This document shows positions 55,966-58,900 of a stretch of 64,000 bases of DNA, piece by piece. The stretch comes from Oasisia sp. SBJ-2009. Its lineage: Eukaryota > Annelida > Polychaeta > Sabellida > Siboglinidae. The stretch lies in assembly GCA_964017155.1 (NCBI GenBank), contig OZ024861.1, positions 32,179,377 through 32,243,376 on the forward strand. The letters are read 5' to 3'. The position numbers and the translations under genes are program-made. Below the pieces are notes generated by a model, which saw only the letters and a list, made by a program, of their open reading frames with translations, made no database searches and was not told the origin of the DNA. Numbering within the stretch: position 1 is the stretch's first letter; each line of letters starts with the position of its first letter.

Positions 55966-58900
55966 ATCTAGTCTGATCTGATTCACAGAAATATAGGAGA
56001 CACTTGGAAAATTAGGGATTGTTGGCAGATATATCACAATACCTGTCTTCATTCCAATTTCTAATCTGTGAACATTAAAAACCCTGTTGTAAGACACACC
56101 CATGGTTTAATTTAATTTTTTAATCTTATTTATTATGCAGTCTGTATTGTCAGGTGGGTTATGCTTGATATTGTCACGCATCATTGTCAGTGCATTGTCA
56201 CTGCCTGTATTACTGTGCCATTTCAGGCAGCATTGTGACAACGTTTGACATTGCGAGCTCCTCTAACACTACGCTGAAGGCAATGATGGATGCTATTGCA
56301 AGTGACGCGATTAACCAGAATGCCATTTCATTTGATGGACATCACTACCAGCTTGAGAAGTCTATGTTGGTGGATGAGAACCAGTATGATGTCAGACTGC
56401 AGGTGGTAAGTTGTGGTGATCTACAGATCTTGACCCTGTCTAAAACACTTAACAGTGGAAGTCCTAGGGCGATGAAGCTAACTAGGTAGGTTTAAGTGCA
56501 GATGCAACTTAACTTTAAAATGCTTCAGGTGCTGTCCTCCAGGAAGAGTGAGAACTGAAGGGGAAGCTTGTACTTTTGTGGCTGGGACCAGAAACGTGGT
56601 ATTTTTTCAACTTTAAGGCATTACTTTCTTCACACAACTACAATGAGATATATGTATCAGTTTGCTTGAGTATTTTGTAATATGCATCGTTATGACAAGC
56701 AAACTCACTTTAAAAAATATATATATAATATATATATATATAAAATTAGTAATATTCAAAATATCTCATAATACTTGTGTAATACCAATTAGTCTAAAAA
56801 CGATAGTGAAAGAAGTATAATTGTATGTTCTACAGTAATGACTGGATACGGTGCACAAAATTTGCAATATTAAAATAATTATGGCAGCCATTTTGTTTTA
56901 TTCCAGACATTTTTTATTCCCAATGACCTACCCTTTCTCACTGTTTGCCAAAATTATTAAATATCTTATTTAGCTGCCTCACCTGGCCTTAGAAAGCAAT
57001 GTTTTGAGAAATAAGGTCATTTGAGCTCAGCTCATGGTATCTGTAGTATGTCTTTAATGTGCTGGTTCATAAATGCAAGTAACTTACTAGTTTTCGATTG
57101 TCAAAAAACTGAAATTGAACGTTGGCAGATGGGTTTATAAGGTAAGCATTTAAGCTAAAATCACAGAAGCTATTTTTTAGCTTGTATGCACAATAGACCA
57201 ATGCAGTGTAATACTTGGTTCAGTGTTATCTGAATTTGAATGGGAATGTGAGTGTTTGAGCCGCAGATCGGGCGGCTAAAATCAGTTATGGTTTAAGCCT
57301 GGACCTGCAACTCATTAAATTGGTTCCAGTCAACTATTGTTAAACAAATTGAATTATTAAATTGTTCAGTGTGGACTGTAGGTACTATGAAACATCTGGT
57401 GTTATTGGTTGTTAGTTGTTGTACGGAATTTAAGGATACATGCTCTGGGAAGTGCTTAGGCTGAATGTGTCTTTTTTTGGGGGGACGGAAAAATATGTTT
57501 CAGTGGGGAGAGCTGGGACAGATCCCTTAACAGTTTGGTACATAAATGTTAGTATTTGGTCCTGTCGTCCTTATGTCAATGCATCGTGTAGACTATGCCG
57601 ACTGTTTCATCTTTCAAATGAGTGTGACTGTGGATGTGTCCTTCTCACTCCAGTCTACCACACCAGACGGTGGCTCCACATCAACTACAACACACAAGAC
57701 GATGTCTGTAAGTTCCACACAACCCTTCTGGCCAGCTATCACAATGTGAAAGGGTAAACTGATCAGTGAACCATTTCATAGAGTTAATGAGCTCATAAAG
57801 ATAATTGCATAATAAAAACTACTTCCTCAGTTCGATTGGCCACCACAAATCCACTTCTTTTATAACCAGGTGTGTTGTGTGTTAACAGTTTATAATGTGT
57901 CCAGCCTTTAGAAAATGTGTACTTTTAATCAACGACACAAATGTGTACTTTTAGTCAACTACATTTTTTGGTGGTTACCTCAAATAGCATGCCATGGCCA
58001 ACATTTCTTGTCAGTTGGTTGACCTTAGTTGCCACGGCGACATGAATGAAGCATGAAACACCTGCATCACTTCTGTCATTTGTGCCTTTGCCAATGGTCA
58101 GTGATGATCTTGGCCTAGATTAGGGTTCAGCCATCCTCTTAGTTGATCCAATGGCATAAATAGTAAATATATATATAATCTATTATACTCGTATACAAAT
58201 TGACTGACGACTCATGTAGTTTTGTATTTGGTAGATTAGCCACTTGTCAATATCCCAACTCAAGGCATATAGAACATATTGACTTTTCCTGCCTCTAGTT
58301 ATGTGTGTGAATATGCTGTTCTCATTGTAGCCAACAACTACACAACAACAGACAACATCCGTAAGTTGAAACCACCTCTCTTACCAGCTGACATGTATTG
58401 CAAAACAATAAACTCATTTAATTGCTTCAAGAAGGAGAGAAATTTATAGTAATCCTGTTGTTTTGTTATTTTGCCTTTAGATAGCATAGAGTGTCAGTGC
58501 ATTGTGTATAATATGTTGAAACTGTTTATGTTCGTTGTTGTATTCATAGATTACATATATCACAGAAACAAATTAGAGAATGCCCTTGCCTGCTTTACAG
58601 GTAATGAATTAGTGGCTAAAGCAGTTGTAGAAACATAATGCTGAAGCAACTGTACTTTGAAATGTCTGCAATGTCTCTTCATGACCCGTCTCTGTTATCT
58701 TGTCTCTGCTAGACCTGTCATGGCTGGAACTGTCTCTGTTACACCTGTCTCTGCTAGACCTGTTTCTGTTATACCTGTCTCTGCTAGACCTGTCTCTATT
58801 ACACCTGTCTCTGCTAGACCTGTCATGGCTGGAACTGTCTCTGTTACACCTGTCTCTGCTAGACCTGTCTCTGTTATACCTGTCTCTGCTAGACCTGTCT

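Noticed and set aside
58565..58599. A further stalk exon bounded by CACAG and GTAATG
   Set aside because: It is 35 nt, which would break the phase-0 joining of exons 60 and 61.
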